From positions 693,285 through 757,284 of the forward strand of contig RPFO01000079.1 of assembly GCA_009746045.1 (NCBI GenBank): a DNA stretch of 64,000 nt, written 5' to 3'. The translations under genes were made by a program, and so were the position numbers. Position 1 is the first letter of the stretch. Each line of letters begins with the position of its first letter. The notes below the pieces were generated by a model. It had not been told where the DNA came from. It worked only from the letters and a program-made list of their open reading frames with translations, and ran no database searches. Below are positions 33,001 through 46,000 of the stretch, piece by piece. Source of the stretch: Mesostigma viride (Eukaryota > Streptophyta > Mesostigmatophyceae > Mesostigmatales > Mesostigmataceae).

Positions 33001-36000
33001 ACAGATGCATCTATGGTAATACAAACAGATATAATAACACAAACATATGCATATCAGGGTGCCAACGTATCCCGTCAAGCCGTGTCGGTTCCGTGTGTAT
33101 GAGCCTGGTGCAGAAGCACCTCGACCAAGCTGAATAGAAGCTGTGCAGCATGCCTTTTGTGGTCTTGTCGGGTTTTGACCAGCCAGCCATTTTCTTGTGA
33201 GGATGGATTCTTTACAGAAACATTCACAAAAAGCCATCCTCTGGTGCACTTACACGGCCCTTCCCAACCCCACCACAACCACCCCAATTTACGTCATGTT
33301 CCTCTGTATCCACCGCCCCTGCTGTACTGTCCAGATCGAGCAAGCCACGCGCGCGTTCATTGACACGTCCTTCAAGAAGCTGCGCTCGGCGGAGGGCGCG
33401 TTTGAGCTTCTGCAGAATTTCAAGAGCATCAAGAGCGAGGGCAACATCAACCGGCAGATGATGGACAAGTTCAGCGACATCCTTGAGCAGGTGAGCACAG
33501 GCAGCACCGCGATGCATGGGCCGACATGGTGTTGCTGGTTGTGGGACTTGCCCCTCTGCCATATGCGTCACGCCGGCAGGTTGGCGAGGGCACTATCAAG
33601 GCGGGGGGTGGCGGGGGATGGCAATGAAACCGAGGAGAATGTCATGGCCATATGCGTTCTAGGTGGTAGGCCATGCCACGTCTCCCCCGGGTGCTTTTAC
33701 GCCGGTGGGTACCAGTGTCAGTGCGCAACCCACGATTTCTGCCTAACACAGTGGCATGGGGTTGGAGGCGTCCAATTAAGCACGTCAAGCATGTTCCCTT
33801 GCTTTTGCCACACATGGGACTCCACTTGCTGCACATGGCTAGCTGTCTATCTTCCAGAGTTGGCCTCCTGTCCTGTGCTGCCCTTTCTCCCTGCCCGCAC
33901 CCATCCTGTGCCACACTGGCCTTAACCTTGCTGCCCCATCCCCTCCTTGCCGCCGTGCCCCTCTGTCCCCGTGGCCCCCTGCCCCTACCCATATCCACCC
34001 CCCATATCCACCCCCCCTGCCCCTACCCATATCCACCCCCCAGTTCTCGCGCGAGATCGACACGACCAAGGACCTGTTTGACGTGTACCAGAATCGGCCA
34101 CCGCTCACGCGAAACCAGGTACAGGGCAGGGGGGTAGAGTCATGTGATGGTATTGAGTGATGGGTGCCTGAATCTGGCTGGGATACGCGTAGCTGGCTCA
34201 ACATGCCCGGAAGACGTAGCTCCATCCTCGCGATGATGCTCTGTGCCCCAGTGGATGCCGCATGTTGCACGCTGTTGCATGGCACCATCCGCTGGTTGCA
34301 CGGGCACTATGGCTTTTTCTGTGCCCTTCACGGCTGTCGCTGCTGCTCATACGAATTTATGCTGCGCTGGTCATGCGTTTGCTTCGCCCTACTCTCCTCC
34401 CACCAGCCGCCCGTGGCGGGCGCGGTCAACTGGTCTCGCTCGCTGTTTGGGCGTGTGCGCCAGACGTACGACAAGCTGGCCACGATGGAGGCGGAGATGC
34501 TCAAGGAGGACATCGGGCATGAGGTGAGGGGAGGGAGGCAACATGGCGGGGGTGGCGGGGGAGGGGGGGGGGGGGGGGGGCGATGGGCAAGGAGGGCTTT
34601 GGCCACGAGGGCGCAAGGGGTGAGGAAGAACGGAGGGGAACGTCGCATGGACGTGTGCCTGGGCGAGATTGTGGGAGGGGAAGGGATACTAAGTAAAAGC
34701 GGTCCTGGATGTGAGGACAATTATTGGGGAAAGGAAAAGGAAAAGGGAATATACGCGCCTGTTTCATGTCGCGTCGGTTGCTTGCTGCAACGATGACATG
34801 TAGTGCCATGCCCTCCATTATATTCACTTAATTAATGGGCACCCTGGAGTCACTGCCCTGTTTCTTTTCCCTTGAGATTTGTGTGAAGTACGGTAGGTAT
34901 CGCTCTTAAAGCCTTCCCCTCATCAGCTTCCCATTTTCCCCACCGGACCTCTAACAATGCCCCCCGCCATGATGCCATGTTCCTCATGCCGTCCCCCCCT
35001 GCAGGTGCAGCGCAAGTACACGGCGCTAGCCAAGTCGATGATGCTGTTTGAAAAGCAATGGTTCGGCCAGTGGCGCGACACCGTGGATGCGCTCGCCATG
35101 CAGCACCTCAAGCAGGTACGCACGTGCCATGCAGCAGTTGACGCAGGTACGCAGTGGGGGTTGGGAGCAGTTACTGCCTCGCTTCCGCAGGGCATGCGTG
35201 CGCCAGCATGGCGTGGCAGGTGATTGAGACAATACATCCATGCAGTGTACCGCGATGCCCGCATGGCAAGGTGCGCCATGCCGCACACGGTGTCCTCTCT
35301 GGCCATACATCAAGAGCCCGCTGTAGGGAAGCTTCTAGTCCACTTCGTTGTATTCCACAGACCGCCTGCACTTCTTTCGAACAGTGCCTAGGTATGGGAG
35401 AGCTTGAGTTGGTTGAGGGATTGTGAAGGCAATCCTGGCAACCCCTCGATCAGGCCTTCCGCCGCACTAGGCAGACTGCCCCATGTGGCTGACTGTGACC
35501 CATGCTTTGTGCTGGCGCGCGCACATTCCCTACAGCCCATTATCCGCAAGGAGGCGGACGGCAGCATTGTGGTCAACTTCCACCCGGACCTCACGCGCCT
35601 CATCCGAGAGACCCGCTACCTGGACCGCATGGGCTTCGTCATCCCTGAGACCGCACTCAACGTCACCCTGCAGGTGCGCATGCGTTGGCATGGCATGTCA
35701 GCCACCTGTCTCGCGTCCATGCGTCAGAACCATACCCCCAGTGGCTTATTGAGAAGCTGCCATTTACCACACCCTGTACAATGGAAGGACTCAGCGGAAC
35801 TTGGATGATTGATTTGTTTGTGAGGGCCACGACACCCTGTTTGCCCACTCGTGTGTGATTGGCAGGCTCTTGCACGCAAGAATGCCAAACATTGGACGCT
35901 TGGGGCTCAGCCTGCTTGCCTGGCCCATGCCATTCCTACCCCTCACCACGCGTGCTCTGCCGCCCTTGTGTTGTCGCCATGCCACGTGCGCACGGCCCGC

Positions 36001-39000
36001 AGGAGGAGAAGTACCACCAGTACGTGGAGGGCCTGCAGAACATGCTGGGCCACTACCACACCACGATCAACATGCTCAACCCCGTGGAGAGCGCGCTGCT
36101 GGCGGTGCGCCGCAAGGAGCTGGAGAAGGTGCTCAACGCCGGCTTCAGCCCGCTCAACTGGAACAGCCTGGGCATCCCGGACTTCATCGCGTCCTGCATG
36201 AAGGCGATCAACGAGTTTGCCTCGCTGGTGCACCAGGTGCAGAAGAACGCCAGCATCATCGACAAGGTGGTCAGGGCGATCGCGGCGGCAGAGATCGTGC
36301 GCGAGCCGGAGCGCGACAGTGGGACAGAGATCATGGACCTCACGGTGAGGGAGGATGCAGCACTGCATGTCAGCCACAGCGGGGGTCATGGACGAGTGGG
36401 CAGGGGTTGGGGAAGCATGCGTGCTGGTTGCCAGGGCTAGGGCAAACTGGAGAATGATAGGTCAAGGAAGGGCTGTTCAATTTGCTGGCAGCTGCCATGG
36501 TGGTGATTCGTTTCCGTGTTATCAGTGTCATACAGGCAAAGCTTCGGGGATGCATTAGAACGACCTCTTGGTCTTGCATGCACCTCATGAAGCATATTTA
36601 CGAGACTTCTGACGGCTGCCCCCCTTGCCTCTTGGATGCGCCCCTTGTGTGTGCATGTGGACCCCCCTGGCCCATGCCCCCCCCCACCCATTCACTGGTC
36701 CCCACGAACTTGTGTTTCTTGCGCAGGAGTTCTACGAGAAGATCGAGCGCATCCGGCTGGAGGCAGTGGAGGAGCTGCTGCACAAGTTAGTAGGGGCAGG
36801 GGGAGGTGCCTTGAAAGGGTGGGGATGGGGGGGCAGGGGGGGGCACAAAGGTGGGGAGTAGCAGGGGTGCTGCACCAGTGGGTAGGCAGCATTGCATGGG
36901 GGCAGGTGCTGCGTAGGTCAGGGGTGGAAGGCGAAACACCTCTATCCTCCCACATGGGCTGGTGGTTGGTGATGCCACCCGCGGCAGAGCTTCGCTGCAT
37001 CCTCCCGGCTGCTGTCCGCATCACGGCCTGTTCACGCCCACATGCCCTTGTGAGTGCCACTGGCCCCATCGCTAAAGCTGTGCTCCCATCTGGGCAACAA
37101 CATTTACTTTTTCTTGTCTCACTTAACACTGCATGTGGGCCACATTGCTTGTGGCGTGCGCCAGGTACCGCACGATCGCGCCGCTGCTGGGCAAGGTGGA
37201 GGAGGCGGTGGCCAACACCAACACGGGCTGCTCCCCGCAGCTCACCTCCTTCTACGCGCACTGGGAGCGCCAGATCTTTGAGGCGCTCAACACGATGGTG
37301 CTCAATGGCATGTCCGTCTTCTACAACATGCTCAACAACCGCGAGTTCCTCAAGGTAGGCACGCGCATGCATGCTGCCTCACGCCACACGTGGCGATGCT
37401 TTGCACCACCATCTAGGTTATGAAACGTGTGTGGCCCAGCTGGCCCTTTCTGTCCCCGTGCCCATCAAGTGTAGCCAGATGTGGTGATGCCTTCCCCTTC
37501 CAGTCCTTCCCTTTGCTCACTGTCTGTGTTCAACATCACTGGTGACTGGTCCTGCACGGTGTGTGTCCCTTTAAGTTTTCTCTCTTCTCACTCTTCTAAC
37601 TTGTCTTGTTTGCCCCTATATTTTTGCGTGTTTGGCTCGCTCAGGGCAACCTGCTGCTGCGCCAGCCGCTGTTCAAGATCTGTGCGTCGCTGAGCGCGCC
37701 CGAGATCATCGTGCAGCCGCCGGTGAGCGAGGTGACCAAGTTCCTGGGCCGCCTGGTCCGCAATATCGTGGAGTGTGCGCGCCCCTTTGTGCGCTGGATG
37801 GACGGCACCTGCATTGAGACACCCGAGCAGAAGCCTGCGCATGAGGAGGACGAGCCCATCGTGTTCACCTTCTACTGGGATGTATCCGCCAACCCACAGG
37901 TAAGGCGCGGACGGGAGAGGGGAGATAGGCAGGCAGGCAGGATGTACCTCTACTTTTCCCTACATGCTTATCTGCACTAGGTATCTGTACTACGTGCCCT
38001 GCCCTGCGCGCTACCTAGCTTGTACCTCTGTCTGGTGTGAGGCGGCACATACTCGTGCTTTTGCTGGCCACCCTGTTGCCCTAACATGCGCCGAACCTGT
38101 TCCATCCACGTTGCTGGGTGCATGTTGGGTGGCATGCTGGCGTCCGCAGGTCATCAAGTCCATGCTCACGCTCAACCACACCATCCAGAAGACATTCGGA
38201 GGCATCAACCGGTGAGTGGGCGAGTGGTGTCCGCCCACACGCCTGTCCTGCCTTTATGAAACAGCCAGCTGCACTGGCCCCATGTGTTTGTGCTCCTTTT
38301 GCTTATGGTCAGCAGGTCAACTCACGCATGGGTCTGCCGTACGTCTGTGTCAATACTAAGAGAGCATCTGGGCCCAGAGTGGTTGTTCCGTTTATGGAGC
38401 GATACTGCTGTACGTCCAGAGCATATACTGCTATGCATCTGCATGGTTGCGTCAGACAAATTGGCTTTGATTGATAAGCGCAGCTATATCCGCCTTCAAG
38501 CAGCCTGCTTACCCGCATGCGCCCGGCTTGAGTCGCCAGTAGCTCCTTGTCCCTGATGCTGCCCTCGTGGTAATTACACTGCCTGGCTGACGTCCTTTCA
38601 AACATGTGCAAAAACCGCCCCCACCCCCCCACCCTGGCACCGTTACCACCGCCTCCCGCACCGCCACCTCCAGCTACATCGACCACTGGCGCAAGTACCA
38701 GCACCTGTGGAAGCAGGACCGCAACGCCATCCTGGACAAGTTTGCGTCGCGCGGCCCCTCGTGCGCCGAGTTTGAGGACAAGCTGAGCAAGTACTCGCGG
38801 CTGGCGACCGAGGTGTGGGAGGCGGCCAAGGATAAAGAGATCGACTTCATCCGCGTGTCCACGCATGCGCTGGCGGCCGCCGTGCGCGACGAGGCGCTCG
38901 GCTGGGTGCAGGCGATCGGCCGGGTGATGACGGAGCTGGACAAGCGCACGCTCAATGAGCTGGAGACGCGCATCCAGGGGTACCGAGACAACCTCCGGAA

Positions 39001-42000
39001 GGTGAGTGCATTCACGACAGGAGTTTCTGACCCAACTCCTTGTTTCGTTTGCTGCCGTCGCTGTGTTTGGCGGCGGCGGTGGCGGCGGCTGCCAGTGTCA
39101 CTTTACCATCGCATTACAGTTGGCTCGTGCGGTTGGGGGAGTCGGTGCATCGCAAGGTGCCCTTCTCCTCATGGGCTTGGAGGGGTGTCCGTGGATCACG
39201 CATGCAAGGATATGGGAGCTGGCATGGATATTTGTAGAATGGTCGCATGGCACCAAGGGGAAGGGGATGCTCCGGCATGGGCCATTCTTGCCCATGCCTG
39301 GCACGGAGCAAAGCATACCGTGACAAACGGCCTCTGTACCCCCCGCCCCCCTCAATACCCCGCCCACAGGAGCCCGCATCGCTGGAGGACCTCAAGTTTG
39401 TGCTGAACGTGATCGCCGAGATCTACGCGGTGTCGATGAAGGTGGAGATGGAGTACGTGGACCTGGAGGAGCGCGTGCGCACGCGGCAGCTGCACTCGCT
39501 CGACACCGACCCAGAGCTGACCGCGCGCGCGTACGGCGTGCGCAAGAGGTACGATGGGAAGGGGCGGCTTGTACGGCGTTCTTGAGAAGAGGGGGCTTGT
39601 GCAGCATGCGCTTGAGATAACTGACTGGTGGGGTGCTTTTGGCGTGCGCAAGACATGAGTGGGAAGAGGGGCGCGTACAGTGTGCTCAAGTGGCAAATGG
39701 TGCGCAGAAATAGTGGACAGCACGCAGGGTGGGGGCAGAGGGTGCCGGGGAGGCAGGGAGCAGGGCAGAGCAGGGAAGGGCAAGGCACGCTGCAGCAGGG
39801 CTGCATGATCACGGGCCGCCTGGGCACAGCGGCGACGCCGGCACCGTTCCCACGTGGCAATAGCGGCAGGGCCAAGTCAGCGCTCCCCGCAACAGGACTA
39901 GCGCAGGGCACCCTACTTGGGATGGCGTCTCACGTGGCATGCTCCAGCTTCTCATGCGTGGGTTTGTGGTGTGGTGTTCCCCTCTTGCCGCATGGCCACG
40001 TACTACCTAGCATGCCTAGTAGTCTGCCTTTGCCCCCTTGTCGGCCCGCTGTTGCTCTGCGCCTACCTCCTGCGCTTGCGCCACGCTCCTGCCTCCACCT
40101 TGCTAACCCGTTCGCCCCACGCTCCTGCCTCCACCCCCTTGTTCCCCCCAGCTGGCTGGAGACGGTGCAGATGGCCGACAAGCTGGGCGAGGCGCTGGAG
40201 GAGACCAAGCTCAAGTTCACCGCCATCACTGTGGAGCAGGTACAAGAGGGCAGGGGGACCAGGGGAGATGGCGACCAGAGGGTACCACGCACAGAGGCAG
40301 CCAGTTTGTTGCGGGCGGCCGATGTATTTGTGTGGCTGCACTGATCGCCGTACTGGATGCCACCCATCTCCTAACAGACCTTGATGGGTCCGTGTCCACA
40401 GTTCCTGCCTTGTGGGGCGGGCCAGCGTCACGCCCAGCGGTCAAAGAGGGGTGATTTGTTTGTGCAGGTAGTGAACGTGGGGTGGGGATGGGATGAGGAT
40501 GCATGCGGTTTCTTCCATGTGCAAGGGGTGAGATACAGCGGGAGCAGATGGCATGCTGCCGATTGGGGTGGTTTGGATAGCGTGTTTTGACACACCTCAC
40601 ACCTGCTGATGTGGATCGAGGGGATGGCTCGGCCTGCCTCTATATGGCTGCCTTTCTTGCCTGCCTTCCTGATCTCTTTGGCCACAGGTGCGGGACTTCC
40701 AAGAGGAATGCCGGGCACTGCGTGCGGAGATGCTGGCGCACGGCCCTGGCAAGCCGGACACGCTGGAGGAGGGGGTGGACCTGCTCAAGAAGTTCCAGGT
40801 ACGGCAAATGTGCGCGCATGTGCACGCCTTGCAGCAGTTGTTCACAGCATGTCCTGCCACTTACCGCTGTGCACTCACGAAGCCATCGTGAAGACGTGCG
40901 CAGAGACCATGAACAGGGAGGTCATGATCATCCGGTTATCTTTTTCTGGCGATGGCATCTACCATACACCCCTGCTCCCTCATACGCACCCCCCCGTCAA
41001 CAACCCCTGCCCCCCCCCCCCCTCCTCGCCCTACACACCTCCCCACAGGCGGACATGCAGCACAAGAACGCGACGCGCGAGAGCCTGGTGCTTGCGCAGA
41101 AGCTGTTTGACCTGCCCATCACATCGTACCCGGAGCTGTTTGAGGTGAGCCTGTGACAGGACTCCCATGCGCTTGAGGTCATGCTTGACTGGGCGTGTTG
41201 TGCGGCGTGAGAGGGGAGGCCTTGAGAGGTGATAGGGGTGAGGCCATGTGTGTCATGAGAGGTGAGATTGTAAAGGTTCTAGTAAGGGGCACTTTGAGGT
41301 GTACCGCTTTTTGTAAAAGGTGTAGGACATGGTCCCATGCACTGTGGCATGACTTGGGACCATATCACGCAGCGACGTGGGCAGTTCTGGTTCCGGTAAC
41401 CTGCGATGGCCACACCAGGCCAATGCCCTTATTGCAACCACGGGAGGGGCAGCAGCTCTTCGATTGATAAAGGAAGTTTGTAGGTGTGGTTAAGGGGGAG
41501 CGGTTTGGTCCCCTCCAGTTGCACGTTGCTCTTACTCACCTGCCACGCTGCGTCAACCTGGCCACCATTCCTGTTCTGGCAACCGCCGCAGGTGGAGCAA
41601 GAGCTGAAGAACCTTAAGGAGGTGTACCAGCTGTACACGGACTTTGCCACGGCAGTCGCGCACAGCGCGTCGATGCTGTGGTCGGAGCTGGACATTGGCA
41701 AGCTGGTGGCAAGCACCGAGGAGTTCCAGGTGCAGGCGCGGAAGATGAAGCACCTCAAGGACCTGCCCACCTACACCATGGTGGTGGACAAGATCGCCGC
41801 GTTCCAAGAGTCCTTGCCGCTCATCCAGCAGCTCAAGAACGACGCACTGCGCAAGCGGCACTGGCAGCAGCTCATGGCGGCCACGGGTAAGAAGTTCGAC
41901 GTCGAGTCCAAGTCCTTCACGCTGGCGGCGCTGTTCGCAATGGAGCTGCAGAACTTTGCGGGCGCGATCGGGGACATCGTGAGCGCCAGCATTAAGGAGC

Positions 42001-43031
42001 TGACAATCGAGAACGAGATCAAGAAGATGGCAGACACGTGGAAGGACATGCGCTTCGACCTGTACCGGTGAGGGGAACGCACGCACACGGGTGGCGTACA
42101 CATGTGCCAATTGGTTGCCTTCTCTTGTAAGCAGCGACATCCCTCCATCCTGTACGTTGGGATGTCCGCCCATCGCTGCTCCTGTCTTGTTGGGTGGGCA
42201 ACCGCTCGCAGGTCTTCAAGGAACTGCTATGGTTCCGTTCGCCTGGTCTCCCGTTTCGCCTCGTTCCCCCCCCTGGATACTTGCGACTTTGTCCACCACG
42301 CCACACATTTTTCTAGTTCGTGGAAAGGCTAGAACGGCTGTTATAGTGCCCAGACCCCACGGGGGTGTCCCCTCAGCTGTCATCAATGACAGCTGTCCCT
42401 ACATGCCGCCATCATCGCTCCCATCCGGTGGTGATGGTGGACCTGACCCCTGCACCCTCTCCCCCATCTGGCTGCCTTGTGCCTGCTCCCACTGTTATGC
42501 CCCCTGCTGCCTTCTCCCCCCTTACTTCTTCCCCCCCTGCCTTGCTTGCCCTTGTCCTGTGCCCCGCTTGCCCTCGCCCTGTGTCCCGCCATCTGTTCTT
42601 GCCAGCTACAACAAAAACGGGGAGGACCGCGGCCACATCCTGCGGTCGATCGACGAGATCACGCTGCTGCTGGAGGACATGGCGCTCAACCTGCAGTCCA
42701 TGATGGCCTCGCGCTACGTCAAGGCCTTCCTCGACGAGGTGCGCAAGTGGGAGGGCAAGCTCTCGCTCATTGCCGAGGTGACCGAGGTCTGGATGCTCGT
42801 CCAGCGCAAGTGGATGTACCTCGAGTCCATCTTCGTGGGATCTGACGACATCCGGCTGCAGCTCCCGGAGGAGGCCAAGCGCTTTGACCGCATCGACAAG
42901 GCGTGGAAGAAGATCATGGCGGACACGGCCAAGAACACCAACGTGCTGGACGCCTGCTCAGTGGACGGGCGGCTGGACCAGCTGTCCTCGCTCGCCGCGC
43001 AGCTGGAGACGTGCCAGAAGAGCCTCAGCGA
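27092..43031 (+). other. Dynein exons 1-27: N terminus, tail and most of linker
   Basis: Exons: 27092-27772, 28082-28285, 28873-29046, 29514-29681, 30074-30151, 30349-30489, 31063-31188, 31507-31617, 32088-32180, 32724-32837, 33335-33490, 34044-34118, 34407-34523, 35005-35115, 35536-35673, 36003-36344, 36727-36785, 37165-37354, 37645-37899, 38150-38211, 38674-39001, 39370-39548, 40152-40239, 40688-40798, 41049-41144, 41592-42067, 42606-43031. The tail binds the partner chain and intermediate/light chains; the linker is the mechanical lever. Most exons are phase 0; 17/18, 20/21, 22/23 and 26-28 split codons and agree pairwise. Exon 17 uses the donor GTTAGT after CACAA, giving HKYRTIAPLLG across the join. 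Exon 1 carries an Asp/Glu/Gly-rich insert of about 100 residues (about 55-155). Confidence 0.88.
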
Positions 43032-46000
43032 GTGAGTAGGGGGGAGGGGAAGGGTTTGGTTGTTTATGCAAGCAAGCGGGGAGTACAAGCATGATGCAGG
43101 GAAAGAAAAGGGTAGGAGACTACCGCTGACATAATTATGCCGGTGTGCTAGCCACGTGCATGCTAATGGTATAAGCTGCTCCGTGGTTCTATTCCCCTCT
43201 GTACAGCGTTAGTAAGGCAGCTGTGATATCCCCGGCTGTAAAAGGTCTACAGGATTACTCCATGAGGAACTCTGTCGCCGTGTGTATCCACACTCCCCTC
43301 ACCCTTGGCACCCGGCGAGGCATGTGACCTGTCCTCGCTGGTCCCCTCCCGTGGTGCGTCCACTGTGCCCGCACTGTGCACTCCCAAGTGGCATCTTAAA
43401 TCGGGTCTCCTGAACGTCCCCTCCCCTTCTGCAGCATGGTTCATCGGTTGTTTGGTTAATGCTGTGTAGTTCATCCTGCACGCTGTTTCCTCCCCCGCCG
43501 CCACCTCCCTTCCCGCCAGGTACCTGGACACCAAGCGCTGCGCGTTCCCGCGCTTCTTCTTCATCTCGGATGACGAGCTTCTCAGCGTGCTGGGCACGAG
43601 CGACCCGACGAGCATCCAGGAGCACATGCTCAAGCTGTTCGACAACGCGGCCGCGCTCAAGTTTGGCCGCGGCAACAAGAACGTGACCGGGATGGTCTCC
43701 TCCGAGGGGGAGGCGTTTGACTTTGGTGAGGCGGTGTCGGCCGAGGGGGCGGTGGAGACGTGGATGACGGGGGTGGAGGGTGAGATGCGGTCGTCCTTGT
43801 TCACGATTACCAAAGAGGGTGTGTTCAAGTACGCCAGCATGTCGCGCGTGGCGTGGATCCAGCACTACCTGGGCATGACCGTGCTGGTGGGCAGCCAGAT
43901 CTGGTGGACGTGGGAGGTGGAGGACGTCTTCCAGCGCGTACGCCAGGGCCACAAACGCGGCATGCAGGAGCTGGCGGACAAGCTCACGGCGCAGCTGAAC
44001 GACCTGGTGGCGCTCGTGCGGTCGGACCTGGGCAAGCTGCAGCGCAAGAAGGTGAACAGCCTCATCATCCTGGACGTGCACGCGCGCGACATCATCGCCA
44101 CGTTCGTGCGCGACAGCGTGCTCGACCACCGCGAGTTTGCGTGGGAGAGCCAGCTGCGGTTCTACTGGGACCGGCCCACCGATGACACGCTCATCCGGCA
44201 GTGCACGGGGCAGTTCCAGTACGGGTACGAGTACATGGGGCTGAACGGCCGGCTGGTCATCACCGCGCTGACAGACCGATGCTACATGACGCTCACCACC
44301 GCGCTCACCTACCGGCTAGGGGGGGCGCCCGCCGGGCCCGCCGGTACTGGCAAGACGGAGACTGTCAAGGACTTGGCCAAGAGCATGGCACTGCTGTGCG
44401 TGGTGTTCAACTGCGGGGAGGGGCTGGACTACAAGGCGATGGGCAGCATTTTCAGCGGCCTGGTGCAGTGCGGCGCGTGGGGCTGCTTCGACGAGTTCAA
44501 CCGGATCGATGCGGAGGTGCTCTCTGTGGTGTCCAGCCAGATCAAGCAGATCCAGGAGGCGATGAAGAACGGGGTCAACCGCTTCCAGTTTGAGGGCAAG
44601 GAGATTGCGCTCAACGTGCGCTCGGGCATCTTCATCACAATGAACCCCGGGTATGCGGGCCGCACGGAGCTTCCCGACAACCTCAAGGCGCTCTTCCGGC
44701 CGGTCACCATGATCGTGCCTGACCTGCTCCAGATCTGCGAGATCATGCTGTTCAGTGAGGGGTTTGACAGCGCCAAGGTGCTGGCCAAGAAGATGACCGT
44801 GCTGTACAAGCTGGCCAAGGAGCAGCTGTCCAAGCAGTTCCACTACGACTTTGGCCTGCGGGCACTCAAGTCCGTGCTGGTCATGGCGGGCGCGCTCAAG
44901 CGCGGGTCCCCGGACATGAGCGAGGAGCTGGTGCTGATGCGCGCACTGCGCGACATGAACCTGCCCAAGTTTGTGTTCGAGGATGTGCCACTCTTCCTGG
45001 GGCTCATCAACGACCTGTTCCCGGGGCTGGACTGCCCGCGCGTGCGCTACCCCCAGCTGAACGATGTGGTGGAGCGCGACCTGGAGGAGAACGGGTACGA
45101 GGTCATGCTGGGCCCAAGCGAGCAGGTGGACAAGGTCATCCAGCTGTACGAGACGATGCTCACGCGGCACACGACCATGGTGGTCGGCCAGACGGGCGGC
45201 GGCAAGAGCGTGATCATCCAGACGCTCGCGCGCGCGCAGACCAAGATGGGCGTGCACACCAAGCTGTACGTGCTCAACCCCAAGGCGCAGAGCGTGGCGG
45301 AGCTCTACGGCGTGCTGGACCCCGACACGCGCGATTGGACGGACGGTCTGCTGTCCAACATCTTCCGCGACGTGAACAAGCCGATGCTGGGCGACAAGGA
45401 GGAGAAGCGCTACATCGTGTTTGACGGGGACGTGGACGCGGTGTGGGTGGAGAACATGAACAGCGTGATGGACGACAACAAGCTGCTGACGCTGCCCAAC
45501 GGCGAGCGTATCCGGTTGCAGCCACACTGCAGCCTCCTGTTGGAGGTGTTTGACCTGCAGTATGCGTCGCCGGCCACCATCAGCCGCTGCGGCATGGTGT
45601 ACGTGGACGCGCGCAACCTGGGGTGGAAGCCGTACATGGCCAAGTGGTGCAACGGGCGCGCCAACCAGGCTGAGGCCGACGTTATCCGCACGCTGTCGAC
45701 CAAGTACGTGCAGGCGACGCTGGACTTCGTGCTCGAGGGGATGGAGGAGGACGTGATCAGCCGCCGCCTCAAGCAGACGGTGCCGATGACCAACCTGAAC
45801 ATGGTCACGCAGCTGTGCACCATGCTGCAGGCCATGCTGACGGACGAGCGGAACGTGAGCGACCCGCAGGCGATCGAGTCGGTCTTTGTCTTCTGCCTCA
45901 CCTGGTCGCTGGGCGCCGCCGTTGTGCAGGGTGGGGGCGTGCACGACCGTGACCGCTTCGACAAGTTTGTCAAGCAGGTGTCCAACCTGGCCACGACCGA

